Shown here: in pieces, positions 8,212-17,060 of the stretch | Position numbering within the stretch: the stretch's first letter is position 1 | Layout of the letters: each line of letters opens with the position of its first letter | From: an uncultured Tessaracoccus sp. | Lineage (GTDB): Bacteria; Actinomycetota; Actinomycetes; Propionibacteriales; Propionibacteriaceae | Assembly: GCF_947286155.1 (NCBI RefSeq) | Contig: NZ_CAMYPD010000003.1 | Coordinates: 47,190-111,189 of the forward strand | Length of the DNA: 64,000 nucleotides | Reading direction: 5' to 3' | Notes under the pieces: model-generated | The model's database searches: none | Told to the model about the DNA's origin: nothing | Seen by the model: only the letters and a program-made list of their open reading frames with translations | Program-made: the position numbers and the translations under genes

Positions 8212-9257
8212 GCAGCCTCCTCGCGCAACGCCGCATCCAGTTCGGGGTCCGTCAGGCGCGTCGCCGCAACGTCCTCTTCACTCCAGAGCCAACCCAGTTC
8301 CACGCCCCCACCGGTCAAGTCGTTCACCGTCCCGAATGCCTCGTTGCCTCGCACCTCAATCAGCTCGTACGACTTTGTTTCCTCGGGCCGTTCCCCCACT
8401 CCTTCAAAGCTCCGCAACCTCACCAACTGGGGAAGCACTTGTGGGCTGAACTCAATGCTCAAGGAAAAACGTCCAATCGTCCGCCCGGTGCTGATCCTTT
8501 GCCGGTTCCACCCCGAGGTCGCTGGTTGTGGAGCGCCAGATGGGCGAGTCTCAAACTCGACGGTGGTGATCTCTCCCGGCAGCAGCAGACGATCCAGCAA
8601 CAGTTCCGCAACTGTCCCACCCGTCTTGGGGAATTCGCGCACCCGCCCCAGCCGCGCCCCGGATCTGGGGTAGATCATCCTGAACAGCGGGGGATCCTGA
8701 AGTTCCGGTTCGCGTTCGGTGAAGGTGGAGACTGAGATGCGCTCCACCGCGAACCGGCCAGCCTGCAGCACATAGATAGTGCTAGAGCTGACTAATCGAT
8801 GCGCAGCGTCGTAGACGTACCGCTCCAGCACGGCAAGGTATCGAAGGTCTTCCGCCTCTTCCATACCAAAGTCGGCACGCGCAACCCTCAGTTCATCACC
8901 GTGCGCAACGTTATCAAGCTTGCTGGGGCCTGCGTTCCACCAGCTCGCACCCCGCTCTGGGGAACGATGCTGCGCTTCAGTGAGGTATCCGCGCGGAGTG
9001 TCCAAGATCGCTTCCAGCGCTTCAACGGCTTCTAGTGCTGTGCTTCTCACTGGCCGGGTGCGCCCATTGCGCCACAGGCTCAAGGTCGAGGGCGAGCAGC
9101 TGATCTTCTGTTCTTTCAATCGTGCGGCGATGCGCTCCAAGGTCAGCCCGCTGCGGTCGATGACCGCAGACAGCCGTACAGGAAAGATGCCGTCGGGAAG
9201 GGCGCGCGCGCTGCCCACGTGGGCATGGGGGTAACTGTGCGACACTTCGTCAACCAT
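8208..9257 (-). CDS. HTH (XRE-like) protein with uncharacterised C-terminal domain, copy 1
   Basis: A 349-residue protein with an HTH at about residues 28-75 (LTLERIAARL ... LSLWRNGRTRPVRS) and a long C-terminal region rich in short strands, resembling the following gene. Start ATG 9257 is chosen because GAGGAGGG stands 8-10 bases upstream; the frame also allows GTG 9278. It is the first gene of a two-gene leftward operon. A pair of coupled HTH paralogues suggests a hetero-oligomeric regulator or an accessory defence or plasmid-type unit; this is inference. Confidence 0.7.
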   Translation of the reverse strand: MVDEVSHSYPHAHVGSARALPDGIFPVRLSAVIDRSGLTLERIAARLKEQKISCSPSTLSLWRNGRTRPVRSTALEAVEALEAILDTPRGYLTEAQHRSPERGASWWNAGPSKLDNVAHGDELRVARADFGMEEAEDLRYLAVLERYVYDAAHRLVSSSTIYVLQAGRFAVERISVSTFTEREPELQDPPLFRMIYPRSGARLGRVREFPKTGGTVAELLLDRLLLPGEITTVEFETRPSGAPQPATSGWNRQRISTGRTIGRFSLSIEFSPQVLPQLVRLRSFEGVGERPEETKSYELIEVRGNEAFGTVNDLTGGGVELGWLWSEEDVAATRLTDPELDAALREEAA

Positions 9258-10080
9258 GGTGCTGCCCTCCTCGTTCACCTATCACCCCACCGCCTATGGC
9301 GGGTCGTTCGTAGTCGAAGCATCGTACTGTTCGACAGGTGCACTTCTTCGCCAAGTAGTGCATCACTTGTCAATTGCTAGGAACCCCACCCCGCTGTTCT
9401 CTTTAATGCAATGCAACGCAACGTGCCAGTGCAGATGGTCTCGCGCCTACCTCGACGTTCGGAAGGCGCCGGCACGAAGAGGCAGTGTGCAGCAGCGAAC
9501 GCGAGAGTTCAGAACGCCTCCCTAAACGGATCAGCTGAGTGAAGTCGGCCCATGCACCCCATCCAAGATGCCGCTTTGGCTCGAAAATCACGTCTGACAA
9601 GGGCATCTTCAGGTATGGCGCTTGCCCTCTCACCATGCGATAAAAGTTCGTCAGCGAAATCGCATCGCGCGGCCACTGCAAGACCAACGGCGAACCCTCG
9701 CAACTTTTGCATTGTGCATTGCATTCAGGTTCATGGCAACTGCAGGAGGTCGAACTCACATTTTGGTTGAATCATCTCACCATTTCCAGATTCTACCTTC
9801 ATCACCCGCGGCACCGCTGCCCGAAGGCAACAAAAACTCAACGTTTGGCCTACCGAAGGGGTTGTCTTCACAACTTTCCAAGTCGGAACGTGAGGCCCGC
9901 CAAAGAGGTCATCTTGGTTCAGCGTACCGAGGCTGCCCAGCGAGTTGAACCCCATCGGGTGTTAGGTTCTCATACACTTAGTGCTCGACAGGCAGCCTCG
10001 TTTCCGGGGCGCGCCTGCGGGCACAGGCGAGCGGGTTCCTTGAACTCCGCTCCATAATTTTCAACTGAGGAAGGAAAATC
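9258..10080. other. Gene-poor stretch of about 820 bases
   Basis: No frame here has a convincing domain, ribosome binding site and codon pattern together; the base composition is lower in G+C than the flanking genes. It must hold the promoter of the leftward HTH pair at its left end and of the rightward exported-protein pair at its right end (CATAAT at 10053-10058 is a possible -10). I looked for a tRNA and found none. Confidence 0.5.
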
Positions 10081-10434
10081 GTGCGACGAATTCTCTTGGG
10101 TATCGCCGCCTCGGCGGTCGTGGCTAGTTCGGGAATGTTCGGGTCCATGGCAGCCCACGCGGCTCCGGCACAGGTGTCGCAGGCGACCACCACTACAGCG
10201 AGTTTCGGCTACCACCGCATCTCCGCTGCCTACAAGTATGGGGTGAAGTACGAGTTCGCCAACAAGTCTTCCCGGGTCTACGCATACTCCCACGGCTGGT
10301 TCTACCTGTTTGCCCGCAACGCAGACGGCACCTACCGACTGATCTGCATCACCTGGTGCAAGCCTTGCTACGTCCCGAAGGCTCGCCCCATCCAGGACAA
10401 CATTGAACCCTTCAGCAGCGGGGTGCGTTCTTGA
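10081..10434 (+). CDS. Small secreted protein, uncharacterised
   Basis: A 117-residue protein with a Sec-type signal peptide: RR at 2-3, a hydrophobic core at about 5-24, and an AHA-A cleavage site near residue 27. The mature part is rich in Tyr and aromatic residues and ends in a cluster of three cysteines (CITWCKPC, about residues 91-98). The GTG start follows a good site (GAGGAAGG). The stop overlaps the ATG of the next exported protein by one base (TGATG), so the two are coupled and may act together outside the cell. I recognise no family. Confidence 0.6.
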   Translation: MRRILLGIAASAVVASSGMFGSMAAHAAPAQVSQATTTTASFGYHRISAAYKYGVKYEFANKSSRVYAYSHGWFYLFARNADGTYRLICITWCKPCYVPKARPIQDNIEPFSSGVRS

Positions 10435-11111
10435 TGGTTTCGAAGCCTTCTCGCCGTGCCGTCGCAGTAGGTGCCGCATGGACGGTACCCGTGATGGTTG
10501 GCGCTCAATCTGTTCCTGCGTTCGCGGCCTCTGACCCGGGTGGAGATATCCCCGTCCCTCCGGACGAGGGTGATTCCAAAGTCGGCTTGCAGGGTCTGAT
10601 TAACATCGCAAAGGGATGTGGCGGCTACCAGCGTGGTCCGTACAGCATGGTGGTTAACACAACGGATATCTCGGACACCAAGCCGGTTTACGACGACAAG
10701 GGTGAGCTTGTTCGTTATGGCTTCTACGTGGAAAACGGCACACCCACCGTCGAGCCCAAGAACGCAAAGCTCACCATTTACGTGCCGTCGAGGCTGGGGA
10801 ATATCAGGTGGACCAATCGCGAACCTTCGAGCGGCTGGTCGAACTTGACAGTGGATCGCACTGTTCCCCAGCACCGCGGAATGACGGCATACTCGGCGGT
10901 GTTCACCGGCCAGTGGGTGTACGACGATTCGAAGCAGTGGATCGCAAGTGGCCCTGCCCCGCAGTGGGGATCCAACCCGCCGAACCTCAGCTGGGAGGGC
11001 ACCGCGCGCGGCTACTGCGACAACGGCACTATGCCGGGCGCCGCCCGCCGCGAGGTGACCGTCGGGGACAAGGTCCTCACGTTCACCCGAGGGGTGCGCA
11101 ACCTTCTGTGA
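10434..11111 (+). CDS. Exported protein with PAFAA-type Tat-like signal
   Basis: A 225-residue protein. The N-terminus reads SRRAVAVGAAW ... VPAFAAS, the same signal layout as the proteins at 12461, 29362 and 30500: twin arginine, an invariant AW, then a P-A-F-A-A-S cleavage region. The mature part has an acidic Pro/Gly-rich linker and then a strand-rich region with aromatic residues (YGFYVENGTP, FTGQWVYDD). It lacks the FPxPxY and IDS blocks of the other three, so it shares the export signal rather than the fold. It is coupled to the small secreted protein upstream and followed by a strong terminator. Confidence 0.6.
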   Translation: MVSKPSRRAVAVGAAWTVPVMVGAQSVPAFAASDPGGDIPVPPDEGDSKVGLQGLINIAKGCGGYQRGPYSMVVNTTDISDTKPVYDDKGELVRYGFYVENGTPTVEPKNAKLTIYVPSRLGNIRWTNREPSSGWSNLTVDRTVPQHRGMTAYSAVFTGQWVYDDSKQWIASGPAPQWGSNPPNLSWEGTARGYCDNGTMPGAARREVTVGDKVLTFTRGVRNLL

Positions 11112-11552
11112 ACTCCGCGCTGCGGCGCGGCTGGAAGTCGAAAGCCACGCCGCGCCGTCGGGGGGCTTCCCCTATCCATCTCAACCCCCTGGGCCAGAGT
11201 CTTTGTTTCCTCTGACCGAAGCCATGTCGGGCCTCCTCGATCATCCTTCGAGGAGGCCCGATTTGCGTCTCTGGGCGACTCAGATCACGTTGCGAGCCAC
11301 CTGCCAGCTTCGCGCGATGCGTGACTCGAACAATCGCCGATCGGCTGACCCCCAACCGGAGCCCTCAGGTCAGGAACACACCCTTCGATCAACTGTTGTA
11401 ATCACTTCAGAGGAGGGGCCTGATCATTCTTGGGCCGCCTGTCGGGGATAGTTTCCGATGATTTCGACGGGCCGGGCATCCGCGCCCTGATCGATCCTCT
11501 TAAGAGTCTCAATCTCAGGTGGCTGAGCAGGTAGCGACGCCGCAGCCGAGGC
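11112..11552. other. Intergenic region between convergent genes
   Basis: About 440 bases between a rightward exported-protein gene and a leftward acetyltransferase gene. It holds the hairpin terminator at 11227-11261. I see no gene in the remainder. Confidence 0.5.
11227..11261 (+). terminator. Hairpin terminator after the exported-protein pair
   Basis: Perfect 14-base arms, TCGGGCCTCCTCGA and its complement, around a 7-base loop, followed by TTT on the plus strand. It lies between convergent genes and could serve both directions. Confidence 0.7.
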
Positions 11553-12176
11553 TTACAAGCGCTCCTGCACCGGGCGCAGCATCGCATGCACCGGCACGTC
11601 ACCGATCTGCAACACCTGGATCGTGCCGAAACCATGGCGTCGGTACAACGCCGCGACACGTGGGGTCGAGGCTTCCAAGTAGGCCGGCGCCTGATCGGCA
11701 TCCACCCTGCCGAGGCCATGTTCGAGCAGCCGCCCTCCGATGTTCTTGCCTCGGTGGCCGGCATCAACCGCGATGTCCATGAGATGCCAGTGCGGCACGC
11801 TTGGCACAGCCGCGGCCAAGGCTCTGGTGGCCGAGACCAGACGCGGCAACCGCCGCGCGGGCGGCAACGCACGCACGAGTGCCGGGACGTGTGCCAGCAA
11901 CAACCGCAACCGACGCGCGAGCCCCTGCCGCCGTCGACCCTTCGGCGCCAACCACAAGGCCACACCGACGACCTCATCGCCATCCCTAGCGACGTCGACT
12001 GCACCCGCCTCCAGATACACCGCATCGATCATGGCGGTGAACTGTGCACGCAGACCGGCCTCCGGGTGGGGCCCTGCCTGCTGGGCCACGAGCGGGTCGT
12101 CCACGAACGCCTCAACCAGCAGATTTACGTACGCTTCGATCTCGGTTCGCCGGCCATCGGTCACGGTGATTCCCAT
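11553..12176 (-). CDS. GNAT family N-acetyltransferase
   Basis: A 207-residue protein with the GNAT fold that transfers an acetyl group from acetyl-CoA to an amine. The acetyl-CoA loop is the HRGKNIGGRL stretch following the strand MDIAVDA (about 132-138), and the C-terminus has the AALYRRHGF block typical of motif B. The central part (about 75-125) is rich in Arg, Ala and Leu. ATG 12176 is chosen over the longer frame to 12215 because it begins the family-like N-terminus. The substrate is unknown. Confidence 0.8.
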   Translation of the reverse strand: MGITVTDGRRTEIEAYVNLLVEAFVDDPLVAQQAGPHPEAGLRAQFTAMIDAVYLEAGAVDVARDGDEVVGVALWLAPKGRRRQGLARRLRLLLAHVPALVRALPPARRLPRLVSATRALAAAVPSVPHWHLMDIAVDAGHRGKNIGGRLLEHGLGRVDADQAPAYLEASTPRVAALYRRHGFGTIQVLQIGDVPVHAMLRPVQERL

Positions 12177-12460
12177 AGGCTCCAACCTACCGACGATCGA
12201 GAGGCCGTCAATCACTGCTCGTCCACGCTAACGCCTTCGATGGCTTCGAGCAGCCGGGTGCCGATGCGTTTCAGTAAGGCCGGCTCCCGCCGTCCTCACC
12301 GAATAGCTTTTCTCTACGTCGATTAATTGCAGACTCCATATTCTTATGGGTACAGCTGCGATGGTTGTTCGTTGGCCCCGCGAGGACTTGACAGCCACCT
12401 GCGTGTCGTGCTTGATTCCCCTTGTCAACCCAGCTCTGCAACCCTGCGAAAGGATGGGCA

Positions 12461-13282
12461 ATGCCCTCTCATGAAACTCCTGCGTCTGACGCAAATATCC
12501 AACAATCCATGACGCTCAAAAGGCGAACCCTGGTGGCCGGTACGGCGTGGGCCGCGCCTGCCGTCGTCGCTGCCAGCGCGGTGCCCGCCTTCGCCGCCAG
12601 CCAGACCGACTGCGAAACCGTAGTGAGCGTCTGGCAGCCGACCGAAATGAACCTCACCGGCGGGCCCACCTACACGCTGACCAAGACGAGCAACTGTCGC
12701 ACCTGGGACGACAACAACGTCCACAGTCACTGGTGGCGGCGCATGCCGAAAGACTACGACCTCACCCCCACTGATAAGGCAACCATCAGCTCGTCTTGGC
12801 TGAACATTGCGCAAGCAGTGCAGATCGATGACAAGAAGGGGGAGGGCCAGACGATCACGGTGCGGTTCCCGCAGCCGGTGTATGGCATCACCTTCTACAT
12901 TGGCCAGATCGACTCCTCGAGCGACGCGCCGTCTTGGTACCGTGACCAACTCATCGTGTCGGTGTCGGGGCCGAACGGTAAGCTTCCCATCACCACGAGG
13001 CACGACTACACCGACGGAGCCGCGCTGCCGAGCACCGTCGTAGTCGAAGGCGACGGCTCCACTGAAGTGACTGCCACGTCCCCGAACCGGGTCTCACAGT
13101 TCCCCATCACCGGTCGCGACCATCGTGGCACAGTCAGGTATGACACGGCCAAGGATCAGCCAGTCACCGAGATTTCCATCTTCTACGGCGACGCCAAGTA
13201 CGGCGCCAATGCGGTGCTCGGCAATGGCGGCATGGGCCGCCAGTTCATCTCGGTGAGCCCGATCCGTTGGAGCACCTGCTGA
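12461..13282 (+). CDS. Exported PAFAA protein, homologue of the 29362 and 30500 genes
   Basis: A 273-residue exported protein. After a 16-residue polar leader comes KRRTLVAGTAW ... VPAFAAS, a Tat-like signal with cleavage after PAFAA near residue 47. The mature part shares with the two genes at 29362 and 30500 a block with FP-x-P-x-Y and an I-D-S segment (FPQPVYGITFYIGQIDSSS), then D-x-x-x-V-x-V, and a C-terminal P-x-TE-x-S ... Q-x-I-x-VS-x-I ... C. The fold looks like a strand-rich sandwich with few cysteines. ATG 12461 has GAAAGGA upstream. The function is unknown. Confidence 0.65.
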   Translation: MPSHETPASDANIQQSMTLKRRTLVAGTAWAAPAVVAASAVPAFAASQTDCETVVSVWQPTEMNLTGGPTYTLTKTSNCRTWDDNNVHSHWWRRMPKDYDLTPTDKATISSSWLNIAQAVQIDDKKGEGQTITVRFPQPVYGITFYIGQIDSSSDAPSWYRDQLIVSVSGPNGKLPITTRHDYTDGAALPSTVVVEGDGSTEVTATSPNRVSQFPITGRDHRGTVRYDTAKDQPVTEISIFYGDAKYGANAVLGNGGMGRQFISVSPIRWSTC

Positions 13283-13775
13283 GCGACGTCGGGGCTTACC
13301 CAACTGCACGCGGGCGGCGACGATCACACACCCGCTCGAACTGCTCGCTGAGATGACGCAGAGCTGCTCACATTGCAGATGACAACCAGCAACAGCCACG
13401 TGCCCAAGGCCCCAGGCCGTTGGGTGCGTGGCTCGTTTGCTGTTCGCACTCGACGGCCAAGCGTCAGGTGCGTCGTCGAGCGGCAGGCGGTGAATAGACC
13501 AACCAGGATCGCCTCCATCGAGGCCCCGCCCTGGGTAAACATTGAGAATTCCTTGCCAGGTGGGTGACACCAGATCTCTATCGACGTGCTCGATCAATAA
13601 CTGTGTGAATGCACTGCTGAGGACAATTGACGTGGATGTCGTGATCGGCAACGCCACTACTTACTCGACACGAGACATGGTCAGGGTTCAGCAGATCCGG
13701 CAGCGAGAGAGCCGAGCACGTGGGCCATGAACGGGCTTGGTGGGTACAGTATGGAAGGGAACAGGAGAGTAGGAT
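13283..13775. other. Intergenic region before the nonulosonate locus
   Basis: About 490 bases with no supported gene. It must contain the promoter for the rightward glycan operon starting at 13776. A ribosome binding site (GGAACAGGAGAGTAGG) precedes that ATG. No clear inverted repeat or terminator was seen. Confidence 0.5.
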
Positions 13776-16019
13776 ATGCATATCGAACGCAACGTGGTGG
13801 CGCTCACCGTCAACAGTCGCGACGACGTCGTGACGGCCATGCGGAAAATCGACGACAACAAAGCCAGAATCGTCTTCGTCGTGGACTCCCACGGGCACCT
13901 CGTAGGTTCACTCTCCGACGGCGACGTGCGCCGCTGGCTCATCGCGTCCACGGCGCCCGAGCTCTCCACGCCTGTCGAACAGATCGCCAACCGTCAGTGC
14001 CGCACCGCCGCGTCGGACGCAACTCCCGCACAGTTGCGTGAGCTGCTGGACGACACCATCACGCACGTCCCCCTCATTGACGCCCAGCGTCGCCTGGTGG
14101 GTATCGCGACGAGCCGCGCCGACGAGTTCGTCATCGGCCGCCACCGAGTCTCCATCGACGATCCGACGCTCATCATCGCTGAAATCGGCAACAACCATCA
14201 AGGCGACGTCGCGTTCGCCAAAGAGCTGGTGGATCTGGCCGTCGACGCGGGTGCTGACCTGGTGAAGTTCCAGCTACGCGATATGGACGCCCTGTACCGC
14301 CAGTCCGGCGCGGCCACCGCGGGCGAGGATCTCGGCGCCCAGTACACGCTCAATCTCCTCTCGAAGTACTCGCTCTCGGCCGAGCAAATGTGTGAGGTCT
14401 TCGATCACTGCCGTGAGCGCGACATGGACATCCTCTGCACCCCTTGGGATGCCCCCAGTGTGAAGGTGCTCGCTGACTACGGCATCGCCGGGCTCAAGGT
14501 GGCCTCGGCAGATATGACCAACCACACGCTGCTCAAGCACATGTTCGCCACGGGCCTGCCCATGATCGTCTCCACCGGCATGAGCACCGAGGAAGAAATC
14601 CGGCAGTCCGCCGATCTGTTGCGCACCTCCGGGGCGCCGTTTGCGATGCTGCATTGCCAGTCGACCTATCCGGCGCCGTTCAAGGACATCAACCTGCGTT
14701 ACCTCCACCGCCTCGCGGACATCTCAGGTGGCCCCGTCGGCTACTCCGGGCACGAGCGCGGGTTCCACATCCCCCTCGCCGCCGTCGCCATGGGCGCGCG
14801 CATTATCGAGAAGCACTTCACCACCGACCGCTCGCTGGAGGGCAACGACCACCGGGTCTCGCTCCTGCCAGGGGAGTTCCGGCAGATGGTTGAGCGCATC
14901 CGAGAGCTTGAGGAAGCACTTGGCGACGGCTCGGCCCGCACCGTCTCCACCGGCGAGTCGATGAACCGCGTCAACCTCGCCAAATCGCTGGTTGCCAAAC
15001 GCCGTATCGAAGCTGGCGAACGGATCTCCGCCGACGACGTTGACGTGAAGTCTCCTGGACGCGGCCTCCAGCCCAACAAGTTGGACGAGCTCATCGGACG
15101 CAAGGCACCCCGCGTGATTGAGGCGGGCGATTTCTTCTACCCCGGCGATCTCACTGACGCCGTGAGCGTCGGGCGCGACTACCACTTCCGTCGCCCTTGG
15201 GGCCTGCCCGTGCGCCACCACGACTACGCCAAGCTCATCCAGGGAACGAACCCCGACTTCATCGAATTCCACCTCTCTTACAAGGATGTCGACCTGAAGT
15301 CCGAAGACTTCTTCTCGGAGCGGCTGCCGTTTGGGTTCACCGTCCACCTTCCCGACCTGTACGCCGGCGACTTCATCGTCAACCTGGCCAGCGAGGACGA
15401 CGACATCTGGGAACGTTCCATTTTCGAACTCCAGCGCGTGATTGACCTCACTCGGCACATGACGCAGTACTTCACCGTCGATGAGCCGCCAGTGGTCATT
15501 GCGACGATGGGTGGCTTCACCGCGCACGGCTTCGTTGACCCCTCCGAACGGCCCAAGATGTACGCGAGGATCGCTCGGGCCCTCGAGCGCGTCGATGAGC
15601 AGGACATCCGCCTCACTGCCCAGACGCTGCCGCCATACCCGTGGTTGATGGGCGGCCAGCAATATCACAACCTGTTCATGGGGCTGCAGGACACCGTCGA
15701 CTTCTGCAACGAGTACGGGCGCCGTCTCACCCTCGACATCTCGCATTCGAAGCTGGCCGCCAATTTCCACAAGATGTCGTTCAGCACCTACGTCGAGGCA
15801 CTCGCCCCGCTTTCGGATCACCTGCACATCGTCGACGCGGAAGGCGTCGACGGAGAAGGCCCCCAGATCGGAGAGGGCGAGGTGGACTGGCCCGTACTCG
15901 CCGAACAGCTCGACAGACTGTCCCCCGGCGTCGGATTCATCCCCGAGATCTGGATGGGCCACACGAACAACGGCGAGGGCTTCTGGAAGGCGCTCGACCG
16001 CTTGGAGGAATGGTTCTGA
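13776..16019 (+). CDS. neuB: CBS-NeuB-SAF-TIM-barrel fusion: nonulosonic acid synthase-like protein
   Basis: A 747-residue multidomain protein. Residues 5-120 form a CBS pair (LVGSLSDGDVRR at 42-53, LVGIATSRADE at 107-117). Residues 130-385 are a NeuB-type synthase that condenses phosphoenolpyruvate with a hexosamine-type sugar: EIGNNHQGD (136-144), KFQ (164-166), HCQSTYPAP (293-301), GYSGHE (322-327), EKHFT (345-349). Residues 395-460 are the SAF antifreeze-like domain. Residues 465-747 are a xylose-isomerase-like TIM barrel with TLDISHSKLAAN (652-663) and HIVDAEG ... GEGEVDW (684-705). It opens an operon of glycosyltransferases; NeuA is encoded at 26954. The exact product (sialic, legionaminic or pseudaminic type) cannot be read from the sequence. 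Confidence 0.88.
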   Translation: MHIERNVVALTVNSRDDVVTAMRKIDDNKARIVFVVDSHGHLVGSLSDGDVRRWLIASTAPELSTPVEQIANRQCRTAASDATPAQLRELLDDTITHVPLIDAQRRLVGIATSRADEFVIGRHRVSIDDPTLIIAEIGNNHQGDVAFAKELVDLAVDAGADLVKFQLRDMDALYRQSGAATAGEDLGAQYTLNLLSKYSLSAEQMCEVFDHCRERDMDILCTPWDAPSVKVLADYGIAGLKVASADMTNHTLLKHMFATGLPMIVSTGMSTEEEIRQSADLLRTSGAPFAMLHCQSTYPAPFKDINLRYLHRLADISGGPVGYSGHERGFHIPLAAVAMGARIIEKHFTTDRSLEGNDHRVSLLPGEFRQMVERIRELEEALGDGSARTVSTGESMNRVNLAKSLVAKRRIEAGERISADDVDVKSPGRGLQPNKLDELIGRKAPRVIEAGDFFYPGDLTDAVSVGRDYHFRRPWGLPVRHHDYAKLIQGTNPDFIEFHLSYKDVDLKSEDFFSERLPFGFTVHLPDLYAGDFIVNLASEDDDIWERSIFELQRVIDLTRHMTQYFTVDEPPVVIATMGGFTAHGFVDPSERPKMYARIARALERVDEQDIRLTAQTLPPYPWLMGGQQYHNLFMGLQDTVDFCNEYGRRLTLDISHSKLAANFHKMSFSTYVEALAPLSDHLHIVDAEGVDGEGPQIGEGEVDWPVLAEQLDRLSPGVGFIPEIWMGHTNNGEGFWKALDRLEEWF

Positions 16020-16022
16020 CCT

Positions 16023-17060
16023 GTGACAACGCCTCTGACACTGTGGGTATCACCGGTGAGCAACCTCGCCGGTGTCGCCCGGCACATCCTCGACGTTGCC
16101 CGGGCGGACATCCCCGGCTGGAGGTTGCACGTCGCGGCCCCGGAAGGCCCGCTGCTGGATGAGTTGCGCGCTTTGGGTGTGGCAACCACACCGATTCCGT
16201 TCGACTCCTCGTTCGGCAAGTCTGTGCGGGTTTTGCGGGCGCTGGTGTCGCGGCTCAAGCCTCAGATCGTGCACTCCCACCTGGCGAAGGCAGACTTCGC
16301 TGTGGCGCTGGTCTGTGTGGGCCTTCCGCCGAAACTGGTCTCCACGGAGCACGGCATTGCCGCTGATCCCCTGCTGTACAACACCAAACCGATCATCGCC
16401 TGGGCCAAGCAGCGAGCGCACCGCTTGCGGTGCCGACGGTTTGCCCACATCATCGCAGTGAGCCAATCAACTGCCGAGCAGATCCAACACCACTGGTCTC
16501 CGAAGACACCGGTCACCGTCGTCCTCAACGGAGTGGACCGCCCCGAGCACACGCCGGCCCGCCGCCCAGGCAAGCGCTACCTGTCGTTGTCGAGGCTCTC
16601 ACATGAGAAGAACATCGCTGCGATCGTCACCGCGTTCGCTCGGCTGGATGCGGAGGCGACCCTCACGGTCGCGGGCGATGGCCCAGACCGCGAGGCAATC
16701 TCGGCGCAGGTGCGGGAGCTCGGCTTGGAGGATCGGGTCTCGCTCCCCGGGAATCTGGAGGCACAGCAGGCACTGGCCGAGCATGACGTGCTCGTGCAGT
16801 TGTCGAAGTGGGAAAACGCGTCCTACTCCCTGCTGGATGCCACCGTCAACGGCCTTGGTGTCGTGGCCACTCCCGTCGGCGGCAACCCGGAGATCCTTCC
16901 GCCGCGCTGCCTCGTCGTCGCGGAGAAGGTTGACGCCGTCGCGCAATGCATGCGTGAGCAGGCGGAGCTGAATGCCCGGCCGGTGCTGCGCGAAAGCTGG
17001 CCCACCGTCGCGGAAATGACCCAGCAGATCGCGCGCGTGTACATGGAGGTGTCTCGATGA
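16023..17060 (+). CDS. Glycosyltransferase family 4
   Basis: A 345-residue GT-B glycosyltransferase. The N-terminal half has the acceptor-domain features IVHSHLAKAD and STEHGIA; the C-terminal half has the nucleotide-sugar part with YLSLSRLSHEKNI, VAGDGPDRE and the NASYSLLDATVNGLGVVATP block at about 262-280, where the usual second acidic residue of the EX7E motif is replaced (E-NASYSLLD). It starts with GTG three bases after the synthase gene and overlaps the next gene by 4 bases, so it belongs to the same operon. Donor and acceptor are not predictable. Confidence 0.82.
   Translation: MTTPLTLWVSPVSNLAGVARHILDVARADIPGWRLHVAAPEGPLLDELRALGVATTPIPFDSSFGKSVRVLRALVSRLKPQIVHSHLAKADFAVALVCVGLPPKLVSTEHGIAADPLLYNTKPIIAWAKQRAHRLRCRRFAHIIAVSQSTAEQIQHHWSPKTPVTVVLNGVDRPEHTPARRPGKRYLSLSRLSHEKNIAAIVTAFARLDAEATLTVAGDGPDREAISAQVRELGLEDRVSLPGNLEAQQALAEHDVLVQLSKWENASYSLLDATVNGLGVVATPVGGNPEILPPRCLVVAEKVDAVAQCMREQAELNARPVLRESWPTVAEMTQQIARVYMEVSR

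Noticed and set aside
9403..9759. Open frame on the minus strand in the gene-poor stretch with several cysteines near its start
   Set aside because: No ribosome binding site, no recognisable domain, and codon use unlike the neighbours.
10012..10029. CGCCTG/CAGGCG dyad before the small secreted-protein gene
   Set aside because: Arms of only six bases in a G+C-rich region are expected by chance.
14724..15962. Long minus-strand frame opposite the NeuB fusion
   Set aside because: No domain is recognisable, and the plus-strand protein has full catalytic motifs.
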